Positions 24,640-32,559 of a DNA stretch of 64,000 bases are shown in pieces. The stretch comes from Pseudomonadota bacterium (GTDB taxonomy: Bacteria > Myxococcota_A > UBA796 > SXON01), in assembly GCA_030685065.1 (NCBI GenBank), contig JAUXQH010000147.1:1-64000 (forward strand). The letters are read 5' to 3'. How positions within the stretch are numbered: the first letter of the stretch is position 1; each line of letters begins with the position of its first letter. The notes below the pieces were generated by a model, which was not told where the DNA came from, ran no database searches, and saw only the letters and a list, made by a program, of their open reading frames with translations. A program made the translations under genes and the position numbers.

Positions 24640-25935
24640 GTGCACTACGTCATCGTCGGAAACAGCGTCGCCGGCATCGAGGCCGCGATCTTGCTCCGCA
24701 ATCGGGACGAGCGCGCGCGCATCACGGTCATCTCCGCCGAGCACGATCACTTCTTCGCCCGCACGGCGCTGATGTACGTGTTCTGCGGGCAGCTCTCCAT
24801 CCGCGACACCGAGCCCTACGATCACGCGCTCTACGAGCGGATGCGCTTCACCCGCATCCGCGATCGCGTCACCCGCGTGCGTCCCGGTGACCACGCGCTC
24901 GACCTCGCGAGCGGCGCTACCGTGGCCTACGACAAGCTCCTCCTCGCCGTGGGCTCCGTTGCCCGGCGGCTGCCCTGGGCCGGCGCTTACGAGGGCCCGG
25001 GCGTGCACCACTTCGTCACGCTCCAGGATCTCGCGGGGCTCGACGCGGCCGCGAAGAAGGGGATGTCCGTCGCCGTGATCGGCGGCGGGCTCATCGGCGT
25101 GGAGTGCGCCGAGGTGCTGCATCTCCGTGGGTTGAAGGTGCACTTCCTCATCCGGGAGCCCTGGTACTTCCCCGTGGCGCTCGACGAGGCCGAGGCCGAG
25201 GTCGTCGCGGCCCACATTCGCCACCACGGGGTCGACGCTCGGACGAATGTTCCTGTCGATACGATGGAGCGTCGCGGCGGAGAGCTCGTCCTCTTGCTCC
25301 CCGACGAGGAGCTCGTGGTGGATCTGGTGGTCGGCGCCATCGGCGTGGTCCCGAACACCGCCTTCCTCCAGGACGGCGCGCTCTCGGACGGCGGCATCGC
25401 CCTCTCCCCGGGCGGAGCGATCGAGGTGGGTGACAGCCTCCAGAGCACCACCGCGCGCGACGTGTGGGCCGCGGGGGACTGCGCGAACGTCACCTGGATC
25501 GACGGCTCGCGGCGCCCCGAGCAGCTGTGGTACACCGCGCGCGATCAGGGGCGGGCCGCCGCCCGTGCGATGCTCGGAGACCCGACGGTCTACCGGCGCG
25601 AAACCTGGTACAACTCGGCGAAGTTCTTCGACATCGAGTACACGACCGCCGGCTATGTCCCGCTCGTCGCGGGCGCCTACCGCACCTGGTACCAGCAGGT
25701 GCCCGGCACCTCGATCACCCAGCGCATCATCTGCAGGGGCGATCGGGTGGTCGGCTTCAACTGCATGGGGAGTCGCTGGGATCACGAGGTGTTCTTGCGT
25801 TGGATCCACGAGCGCCGTTCGCTCGGTTGGGTGCTCGAACACATGAACGAGGCGCGCTTCGACGAGGAGTTCACCCCCCCCTTCCGGGTCCTCCCGACGG
25901 CGACGCTGACCCCCCTCACGACGCCGGGAGCCTGA
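24640..25935 (+). CDS. FAD-dependent pyridine nucleotide-disulfide-type oxidoreductase
   Basis: The protein has 431 residues starting at a GTG with GGGAG upstream. It has an N-terminal FAD motif (YVIVGNSVAGIEAAILLR), the NAD(P) motif VAVIGGGLIGVECAEVL, and the second FAD motif VWAAGDCANV. It resembles nitrite-reductase/rubredoxin-reductase-type flavoproteins but has a longer C-terminal region (YNSAKFFDIEYTTAG...). The single Cys in YVFCGQLS near the flavin is not the CxxC of disulfide reductases, so a redox role with a protein partner is more likely. The membrane polyferredoxin gene starts one base after its stop, making that protein its likely partner. Confidence 0.85.
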   Translation: MHYVIVGNSVAGIEAAILLRNRDERARITVISAEHDHFFARTALMYVFCGQLSIRDTEPYDHALYERMRFTRIRDRVTRVRPGDHALDLASGATVAYDKLLLAVGSVARRLPWAGAYEGPGVHHFVTLQDLAGLDAAAKKGMSVAVIGGGLIGVECAEVLHLRGLKVHFLIREPWYFPVALDEAEAEVVAAHIRHHGVDARTNVPVDTMERRGGELVLLLPDEELVVDLVVGAIGVVPNTAFLQDGALSDGGIALSPGGAIEVGDSLQSTTARDVWAAGDCANVTWIDGSRRPEQLWYTARDQGRAAARAMLGDPTVYRRETWYNSAKFFDIEYTTAGYVPLVAGAYRTWYQQVPGTSITQRIICRGDRVVGFNCMGSRWDHEVFLRWIHERRSLGWVLEHMNEARFDEEFTPPFRVLPTATLTPLTTPGA

Positions 25936-25936
25936 C

Positions 25937-27286
25937 ATGCAATCCGGACTCCTCTCGACCTACCACAGCCCCAAGAAGAACCGGAGCGGTTTTGCCTGGG
26001 CGGTCTCCCTCGTCCTGTTCGCCTTCTACTTCCTGCTCTACCTGCCGGACTACGGGTACTTCCCCGACTACCTGAACCTCCTCCTGCGCCGCGCCGGCTT
26101 CGTGAAGTTCGACAAGTGGAACGCCTACGGGCTGCTCTACAGCGTCGCGATGATCGTCGGCGGCTGGTTCATGCTCCAGAAGCACGGGAACAGCCGCTAC
26201 CACCGGCTCCGCACCTACTGCCTCGTCGCGGTGCAGGTCGTGTTCGCCTTCTCTTTGCCGCTGGTGCTGAAGGTGCTCGACCAACCCGAGCTCTACCTGT
26301 CGTACCTCTGGCCGCTCTCGTACGACAAGCTGTTCCCCGACACCCTCGCCAAGCTCCCGATCTACGCCGCCGTGTACTTCGTGGTGACGTCGCTCGTGGT
26401 CTTCCCCTTGCTGGCGTTCTACAAGGGCAAGCGCTTCTATTGCTCCTGGATCTGCGGCTGCGGCGGCCTCGCCGAGACGTTCGGCGATCCCTGGCGCCAC
26501 CTGTCGAGCAAGTCGGACAAGGCGTGGCGGATCGAGCAGGTCACGATCTACAGCGTGCTCGCGCTCGTGCTGCTCACCACGGGCCTGATGATCGCGGACG
26601 CGTCGAGCAAGGCCGCGCTCCTCGGCAACGCGGGTACGGAGGTCGGCGATCGGGTCGCGCTGAGCCTCTCCCTCGCGAACCAGGCGGAGGCGATCCGCGC
26701 TGCTCCGGCGGACACGCTCTCTGCGTCGGTCGGCGCCATCGAGGCCGAGGTGCTCGCGGCGAAGCCGCCGGAGTGGCTCGCGGAGAAGCTCGTCGGCGTG
26801 CGCGCGAAGGCGACGGAGGGCGACGTGGCGGGGACCGCCGCCGAGGTCAAGAACCTCGCCTACGCCGCGATGCCGGTGACGCCGATCTCGGGCATCGCCC
26901 ACAGCGTGAAGGGCTTCTACGCCTTCTTCATCGGCGCCTTGTTCTCCGGCGCCGCGGGCGTCGGCCTCTACCCGCTCATGGGCACGCGCGTCTGGTGCCG
27001 ATTTGGGTGCCCGATGGCCGCGGTCCTCGGGCTGATCCAGCGGTTCGGGCGCTTCCGCATCACGGTCAAGAAGGACATGTGCATCAGCTGCGGCAACTGC
27101 AGCACCTATTGCGAGATGGGCATCGACGTGCGGCAATACGCCATGGGAAACCTGGACATCAAGCGCGCCAGCTGCGTTGGGTGCGGGATGTGCGCGCACG
27201 TGTGCCCCCGCGGTGTTCTCAAGCTCGAGACCCGCAAGGACTCCGGTCCCGCGGGCAACGTACAGGTCTGGACCCTCGATCTCTAG
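25937..27286 (+). CDS. Membrane polyferredoxin (NapH/CcoG/NosR-like 4Fe-4S protein)
   Basis: The protein has 449 residues. About five to six membrane helices surround two Cys clusters on one side (CSWICGCGG; WCRFGCPMAAVLG), as in NapH and NosR. Two C-terminal 4Fe-4S sites follow: CISCGNCSTYC and CVGCGMCAHVCP. Such proteins move electrons between the quinone pool or a flavoprotein and periplasmic partners, or help assemble cbb3 (CcoG). Residues ~215-300 form an extra soluble insertion rich in Ala and Glu, not seen in CcoG. Being co-encoded with the flavoprotein just upstream and in the cbb3 island, either electron transfer or oxidase maturation is possible. Confidence 0.85.
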   Translation: MQSGLLSTYHSPKKNRSGFAWAVSLVLFAFYFLLYLPDYGYFPDYLNLLLRRAGFVKFDKWNAYGLLYSVAMIVGGWFMLQKHGNSRYHRLRTYCLVAVQVVFAFSLPLVLKVLDQPELYLSYLWPLSYDKLFPDTLAKLPIYAAVYFVVTSLVVFPLLAFYKGKRFYCSWICGCGGLAETFGDPWRHLSSKSDKAWRIEQVTIYSVLALVLLTTGLMIADASSKAALLGNAGTEVGDRVALSLSLANQAEAIRAAPADTLSASVGAIEAEVLAAKPPEWLAEKLVGVRAKATEGDVAGTAAEVKNLAYAAMPVTPISGIAHSVKGFYAFFIGALFSGAAGVGLYPLMGTRVWCRFGCPMAAVLGLIQRFGRFRITVKKDMCISCGNCSTYCEMGIDVRQYAMGNLDIKRASCVGCGMCAHVCPRGVLKLETRKDSGPAGNVQVWTLDL

Positions 27287-27303
27287 CCCCGGAGGCCTTC
27301 CCC

Positions 27304-28041
27304 ATGCTGCTCTCCCTCGTGGCCCTCGCCCACGCCCTCGATCCGAGCCACGCGAAGCTCCAGAAGGTGCTCGACGCGCGGCTCTCCGGCGGGCGGGTCG
27401 ACTACGCCGCGCTCGAGGCGGCCCCGGCAGACCTCGACGCCTACCTGGCCGAGGTGGCGGCGGCGCCGGTGGCCTCGCTGTCCGCGGCGGACAAGAAGGC
27501 GCTCTACATCAACGCGTACAACGCCTACACCCTCGATCTGATCGCGGACAACTTCCCGCTCGCCTCCATCCGGGACCTCGACTTCGGGCTCGTGTGGGAC
27601 ATCCGCAAGTTCAACGTGGGCGGCGCGATGCTGACGCTGAACGACATCGAGGGAAAGAACCTGCGGAACCTGGGTGATCCACGCATCCACGCGGCGGTGA
27701 ATTGCGCGTCGTTGGGGTGCCCGCCGATCGCGCCGAAGGTGTACACGGGCACGGGGCTGGACGCCCAATTGGACGCCGCGTCGCGGGCCTGGGCGAGCAC
27801 GGCCACGCTCTCCGGGACCACGCTCACGGTCAACAAGATCTTCGATTGGTACGGGGACGACTTCACCCCGACGTTCGGGAGCGCGCGGTTCGACATCCCG
27901 GGGCTGAGTGGGAAAGAGGAGGCCGCCGCCAACTTCATCGCCCACTTCAGCACCACGCCCGCGCGGGCGGAGGCGCTCCGGAAGGGCGGGTACACGGTCA
28001 CGTTCGCGGACTACAGTTGGAAGGTCAACGCGAAGCAGTGA
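27304..28041 (+). CDS. DUF547 family exported protein
   Basis: The protein has 245 residues. A short signal peptide (MLLSLVALAHAL) is followed by the DUF547 domain: VDYAALEA, KALYINAYNAYTLDLI, LTLNDIEGKNLRNLGDPRIHAAVNCASLGCPPIAP (partly shown) and NKIFDWYGDDF. DUF547 proteins are widespread, secreted and of unknown activity; they are often near arsenic-methylation or arsenosugar genes. A convergent ArsM-like methyltransferase gene follows here, which fits that pattern. The gene lies 17 bp after the polyferredoxin gene and closes the operon. Confidence 0.85.
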   Translation: MLLSLVALAHALDPSHAKLQKVLDARLSGGRVDYAALEAAPADLDAYLAEVAAAPVASLSAADKKALYINAYNAYTLDLIADNFPLASIRDLDFGLVWDIRKFNVGGAMLTLNDIEGKNLRNLGDPRIHAAVNCASLGCPPIAPKVYTGTGLDAQLDAASRAWASTATLSGTTLTVNKIFDWYGDDFTPTFGSARFDIPGLSGKEEAAANFIAHFSTTPARAEALRKGGYTVTFADYSWKVNAKQ

Positions 28042-28053
28042 GAGGCGCTTGGG

Positions 28054-28070
28054 GCGGGGGTCCCCCCCGC
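28054..28070. terminator. GC-rich hairpin between convergent genes
   Basis: GCGGGGG pairs with CCCCCGC across a three-base loop (TCC) in the 50-bp space after the DUF547 gene. It lacks a U-run, like most hairpins in this GC-rich window. It probably terminates the sulfur operon and the convergent methyltransferase transcript. Confidence 0.45.
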
Positions 28071-28091
28071 AACGCCCCGGAGACACGTCCC

Positions 28092-29276
28092 TCAGCAGCT
28101 CTCTCCCGGCGCGCAACACGCCCCGGTGCCGTCCCGCGTCTCGTCGTAGTCGAGCCCCTTGCTCTCGCGGGGATGCCGCGCGGACGTGCGCGTGCAATCG
28201 AAGAGGGCGCGCTCCGCCTCGGGGATCGTCGTGAGCGGCTCGATGCCGATCGTCTGCCCTTCGTAGGGGCCGGTGGTCAGCAGGGTGAAGGTCTTCGCGC
28301 ACACGGCGACGCGCTCGCCGCGCCGGAACACGTGGCCGTCGTCGTCCTCCACCTGCTTCCACGGCCCCCGGTAGATCACGGCCTGGTTCGCCTCGCGGCA
28401 CTCCCCCTGCTTGCCCTTGTGCGCGGTCACGGTCACCGAGCGGAACTCGATGCCCTGCACCACCTGCCAGGGCTCGGCCTGCCACTTGTCGAGGGTGATG
28501 GCGTGAAAGCCGGCCTCCTCCAGGAGCCGCAGCAGCTCGTACTCGGAGAAGGCGCCGGAGATGCAGCCGCTCCACAGGACGGGATCGTCGCGCAGGGCGG
28601 GCGGGGCCACCTCGTCGCTCACGATGTCGGAGATGGCGATGCGGCCCCCCACCTTGAGCACCCGGAAGATCTCCCGGATGAGCTGCGGCTTGGCGTCGTC
28701 GTCGACCAGGTTGAGGACACAGTTGGACACCACCACGTCGACCGAGCCGTTGGCGATCATCGGTGCGTCACGACGTTGCCGCGCCTCGTATTCGGAGAGC
28801 GCGGCGCGGTCTCGCGAGTTGTGGACCGGATGGGCGGCCAACCAGGTGTCGAGCGCGTCGAGATCGAGCGCGAGGTCCTGGATGCGGCCGCGGCGGAACG
28901 CCACGTTCTCGTACCCGATGCGCGCGCCCACGACCGGGGCGCTGCGCCGCGCGAGGTCCAACATGTCGTCGTTCAGGTCGACCCCGATGACCCGCCCGCC
29001 CGCCCCCACGATCTGGCTCGCGATGAAGCAGATCTTGCCCCCGCCGCTGCCGAGATCGAGCACTACGTCGCCTTCGCGCACGTAGCGGGAGGGGTCGCCG
29101 CAGCCGTAGTCGCGCTCGAGCACCTCCGCGGGGAGCACCGCGAGGTACCGGGGATCGTAGTCGACGGGGCAGCAGAGGGCGGCCTCGCGCTCCATCGAGG
29201 CGGCCGAGTACCGGGCGCGCACGGCGGCCTCGACGTCGTACCGGGGGACATCGAGCGGCTGTTCGGGGGTGTCCAT
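28092..29276 (-). CDS. ArsM-like SAM-dependent methyltransferase
   Basis: The protein has 394 residues. The methyltransferase core has VVLDLGSGGGKICFIASQIVG and VIGVDLNDDMLDLAR. Cys residues expected for arsenite binding in ArsM are present: C59 (DYGCGD), C186 (VVSNCVLNL) and C238 (WSGCISGAF). A Cys pair occurs at 35-36 (ALCCPVDY), and the tail ends CCAPGESC. The C-terminal ~150 residues (from about 245) form an extra domain. ArsM methylates As(III); the same fold could use another thiophilic element. It is convergent with the sulfur operon. ATG with GGAG nine bases upstream. Confidence 0.82.
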   Translation of the reverse strand: MDTPEQPLDVPRYDVEAAVRARYSAASMEREAALCCPVDYDPRYLAVLPAEVLERDYGCGDPSRYVREGDVVLDLGSGGGKICFIASQIVGAGGRVIGVDLNDDMLDLARRSAPVVGARIGYENVAFRRGRIQDLALDLDALDTWLAAHPVHNSRDRAALSEYEARQRRDAPMIANGSVDVVVSNCVLNLVDDDAKPQLIREIFRVLKVGGRIAISDIVSDEVAPPALRDDPVLWSGCISGAFSEYELLRLLEEAGFHAITLDKWQAEPWQVVQGIEFRSVTVTAHKGKQGECREANQAVIYRGPWKQVEDDDGHVFRRGERVAVCAKTFTLLTTGPYEGQTIGIEPLTTIPEAERALFDCTRTSARHPRESKGLDYDETRDGTGACCAPGESC

Positions 29277-29465
29277 GGTCGCTCCGGGGCCGCGCGGGGT
29301 GCGGGGCGGGTGAGGCCCCGGAACTATTGCGACGGCGCCGCGCTGTCCGGTCCGGGAGACCGGTTGTGGGATCCCCCCGAGAGTGGGAGCGCCGCGAAAT
29401 CTCGTCCGACCGGCTCAAGGTCCGGGGCCCGGATCCCGAGGAAGAGGGCACACCTCGAGGGAATC

Positions 29466-29939
29466 ATGCTCCTCCTCTCCGCGCTTCTCACCGTCTCGTC
29501 CAGCAACGCCGCGGCCACCCAGGCGGCCCGCCTCCGCGTGGTCGGAGAGCTGGTCCAGGAGTCCTCGCTCGCCGCCGGTCAGGCCTCCTCGGGGAGCGTG
29601 ATGCTGCACAACGACGGGACGACCCCCGTGCAGGTGGTGGTCTACCCGCGCGACGCGGCGGCGGACGAGAGCAGCGCCGCCGTGGTCGGCTCCAACCGCG
29701 CGTGGCTCCGGTTCACCCCCCGCCTCGTCACCGTCGACCCCGGGGGCTCCGCCGAGCTGCCGTACCGCGTCGAGGTGCCCGCCGACGCCGAGGTGGCAGG
29801 CGCCTACGGCACGGTCCTCGTCATCGAGCCGACCGCCGCGCCAGTGTGGCCGCCGCCGGCCGATCCCGCCGCGGAGACCGCGGTCGAGGGCTACCGCGTG
29901 AACATCGTCACGCACGTCAGCCCGTGGGGGAGCCCGTAG
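29466..29939 (+). CDS. Exported Ig-like / fimbrial-chaperone-like protein
   Basis: The protein has 157 residues. The signal peptide MLLLSALLTVSSSNAAATQA is followed by a beta-sandwich-like domain: RLRVVGELVQESSLAAGQ, SGSVMLHNDGTTPVQVVVYPRDA, WLRFTPRLVTVDPGGSAELPYRV and AGAYGTVLVIEP. The 'p..v.v.PG.s..v.y.v.vP...aGtY..vl.ie' pattern resembles chaperone-like or DUF916-type extracellular domains found with secreted multiprotein systems. No partner gene adjoins it. The start ATG at 29466 is the first giving a complete signal peptide. Confidence 0.7.
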   Translation: MLLLSALLTVSSSNAAATQAARLRVVGELVQESSLAAGQASSGSVMLHNDGTTPVQVVVYPRDAAADESSAAVVGSNRAWLRFTPRLVTVDPGGSAELPYRVEVPADAEVAGAYGTVLVIEPTAAPVWPPPADPAAETAVEGYRVNIVTHVSPWGSP

Positions 29940-29968
29940 CGGAGGAGCAGCAGTGGTTCTGACGATGA

Positions 29969-31534
29969 TCAGCCCGTCGGCGCTACCAGGGCACGCCACC
30001 GCGCGGTGATCCCTCCCCGGGCGAACCAGCGCGCGGAGAGCTCGGTCCACAGGGCCTTCCGGACGCTATAGCGGCAGATCCCCTCCGCGGACGCGCCCTC
30101 GGCGATCGCCTCGTCGGCCCGCGCCGCGAGGGTGTCGAGGCGGGGATCGTCGGGGTCGCGCGCGGCGCAGAGCAGGGCCAGCCCCCAAAGCGCCGCGAAG
30201 CGGTCGTTGTCGTGGTCCTCTCCGGCGCTGGCGTACAGCCATGCCAGCAGGCGCTCGGCCTCCGTGAGCGCCGGTTCCCCGAGCGCGACGGCGCTCTCGA
30301 CGAGGATCGGCGGGTCGTTGTGGCCGTCGTCGCCGTCCAGGCACAGCAGCGCGCAGCACAGGGCGCGCTGGACGTGATCGACGGTGTCTCCCTCGGACCA
30401 CCGGCGCAGGGCCAGGACCTCTTTGGGCTCCCAGGGGAGCGGCCGCGGCACGCGCCCGGTGTGCACGAGATCGGACAAGGCGGCGAGGTGCTTGTCGTAC
30501 CCGTGGCCGTAGTCGGCGCCCGCGAGGTCGCGCAGGGAGGCCTCGGTGATCCGGGCGCGGAGATCGTCGAACAGCACGTTGGCGTCGGGGTCGAAGCCAG
30601 GCAGCTCCCGCACCAAGGGCGCGAACGCATCGGGACGGATGCCACGCGGGCCGAGCGCATCGGCGCGGGCGGTCTCTCCGAGCCACAACCATGCTGCGGC
30701 GAGGCTGGCGCGCGCGGCATCGTCCAGCGGGAGGGCCTCCGCGCGGGTCAGCGCGGCCCGGAGCCGATCGCCCGCGTCCAGCTGCTGGCACGTGTCGGCC
30801 ACGGCGAGCCAGTCGGCGACCGTGCCGGCTCGGCTTTCGGCGACGTCCAACGCACGATCGCGTTCGGCCGCCCGGCCGTGGGAGGCCCAGGCGTGTGCCA
30901 CCGTGAGGACATCGGGCACGGCGGCGGCGTCGGCCAGCGCGGCCTCGAGGACGGCGTGGGTGCGCGCGGGCTCGTCCAGGGTCTGCCAGGCGTTGGCGAG
31001 CGTCCAGGCCTGGTGGGTTTCCGCGGGCGTCAGCGCCGCGAGCGCCGCCACGGCTTCTGGCCGGGCGTCGAGCAGCTCCGCGCGGGCCAACGCGACGGCG
31101 CACCGCGAGGAGAGGTCGGCGGCGCCGCTCCGATCGAGGCATCGGCGCGCGCCTTCGAGGTCGCCCAGCAGCTCCGCGAAGGCCCGGGCGAGGTGCGTCC
31201 AGGCGTGGCTGCGGCCGTCCGGATCGAACGAGGCGTACCCCGCCTCCAAGGCCTCCCGGGCGCCGCCCAGATCAACCCGGTCCGCGCGCAGGCGGGCCAC
31301 ATCGGTGACGCCCCCCGCCTCGCCCTCCGCGATCGCGGCGCCCAGCAGCCGATCCGCGACATGCTCGCGCCACGCGGCGTCACCCACGCCGTGCCTCTTT
31401 GCTTGCCCCAGCAGCCGGCGCCAGTCCCAGGCGCTCTCGGCGAGGGCTTCGGCCGCGGCGAGGTGGCCCGCCCGCTGGTCCTCGTCGTCGGCGGTCGCCG
31501 CGAGCTCCAGCCAGTCGTCGATCGAACGTCCCAC
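29969..31534 (-). CDS. Alpha-solenoid protein of unknown function
   Basis: The protein has 521 residues, beginning at GTG. It is almost all helical and Ala/Leu/Arg-rich, with repeated helix pairs of about 33-37 residues (for example WRRLLGQAKRHGVGDAAWREHV, AWTHLARAFAELLGDLEGAR, AWTLANAWQTLDEPARTHAV). Such TPR/Sel1-like arrays scaffold protein contacts. The C-terminal 200 residues (RARITEASLRDLAGADYGHGY onward) look less repetitive. No signal peptide or catalytic motif is seen, so it is probably cytoplasmic. Neighbours offer no functional clue. Confidence 0.7.
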   Translation of the reverse strand: MGRSIDDWLELAATADDEDQRAGHLAAAEALAESAWDWRRLLGQAKRHGVGDAAWREHVADRLLGAAIAEGEAGGVTDVARLRADRVDLGGAREALEAGYASFDPDGRSHAWTHLARAFAELLGDLEGARRCLDRSGAADLSSRCAVALARAELLDARPEAVAALAALTPAETHQAWTLANAWQTLDEPARTHAVLEAALADAAAVPDVLTVAHAWASHGRAAERDRALDVAESRAGTVADWLAVADTCQQLDAGDRLRAALTRAEALPLDDAARASLAAAWLWLGETARADALGPRGIRPDAFAPLVRELPGFDPDANVLFDDLRARITEASLRDLAGADYGHGYDKHLAALSDLVHTGRVPRPLPWEPKEVLALRRWSEGDTVDHVQRALCCALLCLDGDDGHNDPPILVESAVALGEPALTEAERLLAWLYASAGEDHDNDRFAALWGLALLCAARDPDDPRLDTLAARADEAIAEGASAEGICRYSVRKALWTELSARWFARGGITARWRALVAPTG

Positions 31535-31563
31535 GCGCCGCCCCGGTTCGACGGACTATCCGA

Positions 31564-32448
31564 TCACTCCTCGTACTCCGCGTACCTCATCTCGTAGACC
31601 CGCCCGTCGATGACGGCCGTGTCGAGCGCCGCGTCGAGGAGGGTAAGGGTGAAGCCGGCGTAGGGACCGCCGCGCCGGTGCAGCTCGAGCGACGCGTGGT
31701 CCCGGGGGCTGATGATGAACCAGCCCGCCGCGCCCGCGTCGGCCGCGCCCTCGACTTCGATCCAGGAGTAGCTCTCGTCGCGGTCGACGGCCGAGGAGCC
31801 GAACGCGTCGACAAACGTGCCGCCCGGGCTCAGGAGGACGTTTCCACGCGCTCCCGCGAGCGTCGCGGTTCCCCCGGCGTTCACCTTGAGCTCCTGCACA
31901 TTCTCGTTGTTCACGAGCACCCCGAGCACGAGCCCGTTGCGGTCGAAGCGAGCGCGTTGGATGGTCGGCATGCTGATCCCGGACTCGGCGAAGTCGATCT
32001 GGACCGCGTCCTTCCCGATGTCGATCTGGAGGTCGAGCAGCTCCACGTCGTCCAGCAGCATGTCGACGCCCGCCGGGAGGGTCACCACGGACTCCGCGAC
32101 ACCGCGGTCGTAGCGGGTGGCGGTGGCGGTGGCGATGTCGCCCCGAACGCGCATTCCCGCCCCTCCATCGCTGAACTGGCCTCGCTCGGCCACCAGGTTG
32201 GTGCCGTCGAGCTCGACGGTCACGCCGGTGGCTTGGTTCTCCACGCGGACCTTCGTGGCGGAGAGCTGGTGCATCACCACGCCTGACGCGATGGGGTCGC
32301 AGAGCAGCGTACCGTCCGTGGTCTTCCCAAAACAATGCAGGGTTTCAGCCGCCGAGAAGGTGCCGAGCTCGGTGGACCCGTTGCCGGCGAGGGCGAGGGA
32401 CGGTGCGGCCACCGCGAGGGTGAGCAGGGAGAGGGACGCTCGGTTCAT
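31564..32448 (-). CDS. Exported protein of unknown function
   Basis: The protein has 294 residues from ATG 32448, chosen because GGAGC lies eight bases upstream and the sequence then starts on a signal peptide: MNRASLSLLTLAVAAPSLALAG. The mature part is a run of regular beta strands (VRVENQATGVTVELDG, MRVRGDIATATATRY, VELLDLQIDIGKDAVQID) like a beta-helix or stacked beta repeat. The end, HASLELHRRGGPYAGFTLTLL, gives no family clue. Two early Cys (HCFGKTTDGTLLCDP) could form a disulfide. I do not recognise a family. Confidence 0.65.
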   Translation of the reverse strand: MNRASLSLLTLAVAAPSLALAGNGSTELGTFSAAETLHCFGKTTDGTLLCDPIASGVVMHQLSATKVRVENQATGVTVELDGTNLVAERGQFSDGGAGMRVRGDIATATATRYDRGVAESVVTLPAGVDMLLDDVELLDLQIDIGKDAVQIDFAESGISMPTIQRARFDRNGLVLGVLVNNENVQELKVNAGGTATLAGARGNVLLSPGGTFVDAFGSSAVDRDESYSWIEVEGAADAGAAGWFIISPRDHASLELHRRGGPYAGFTLTLLDAALDTAVIDGRVYEMRYAEYEE

Positions 32449-32559
32449 GAGGGGCTCCGGGGAGGGCGTTGTATACAGCGTGAAACTGGCCTTCGGCAAG
32501 ATGCGGCGGGGTCGGCCGCCATGCTACTTCCCCCCGACCTCCTCTACGGTGAGCCGTCG

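Noticed and set aside
29347..29363. CCGGTC-CGGGA-GACCGG palindrome between the ArsM-like and Ig-like genes
   Set aside because: Six-base arms of pure GC-type sequence are expected often here; no further support for an operator.
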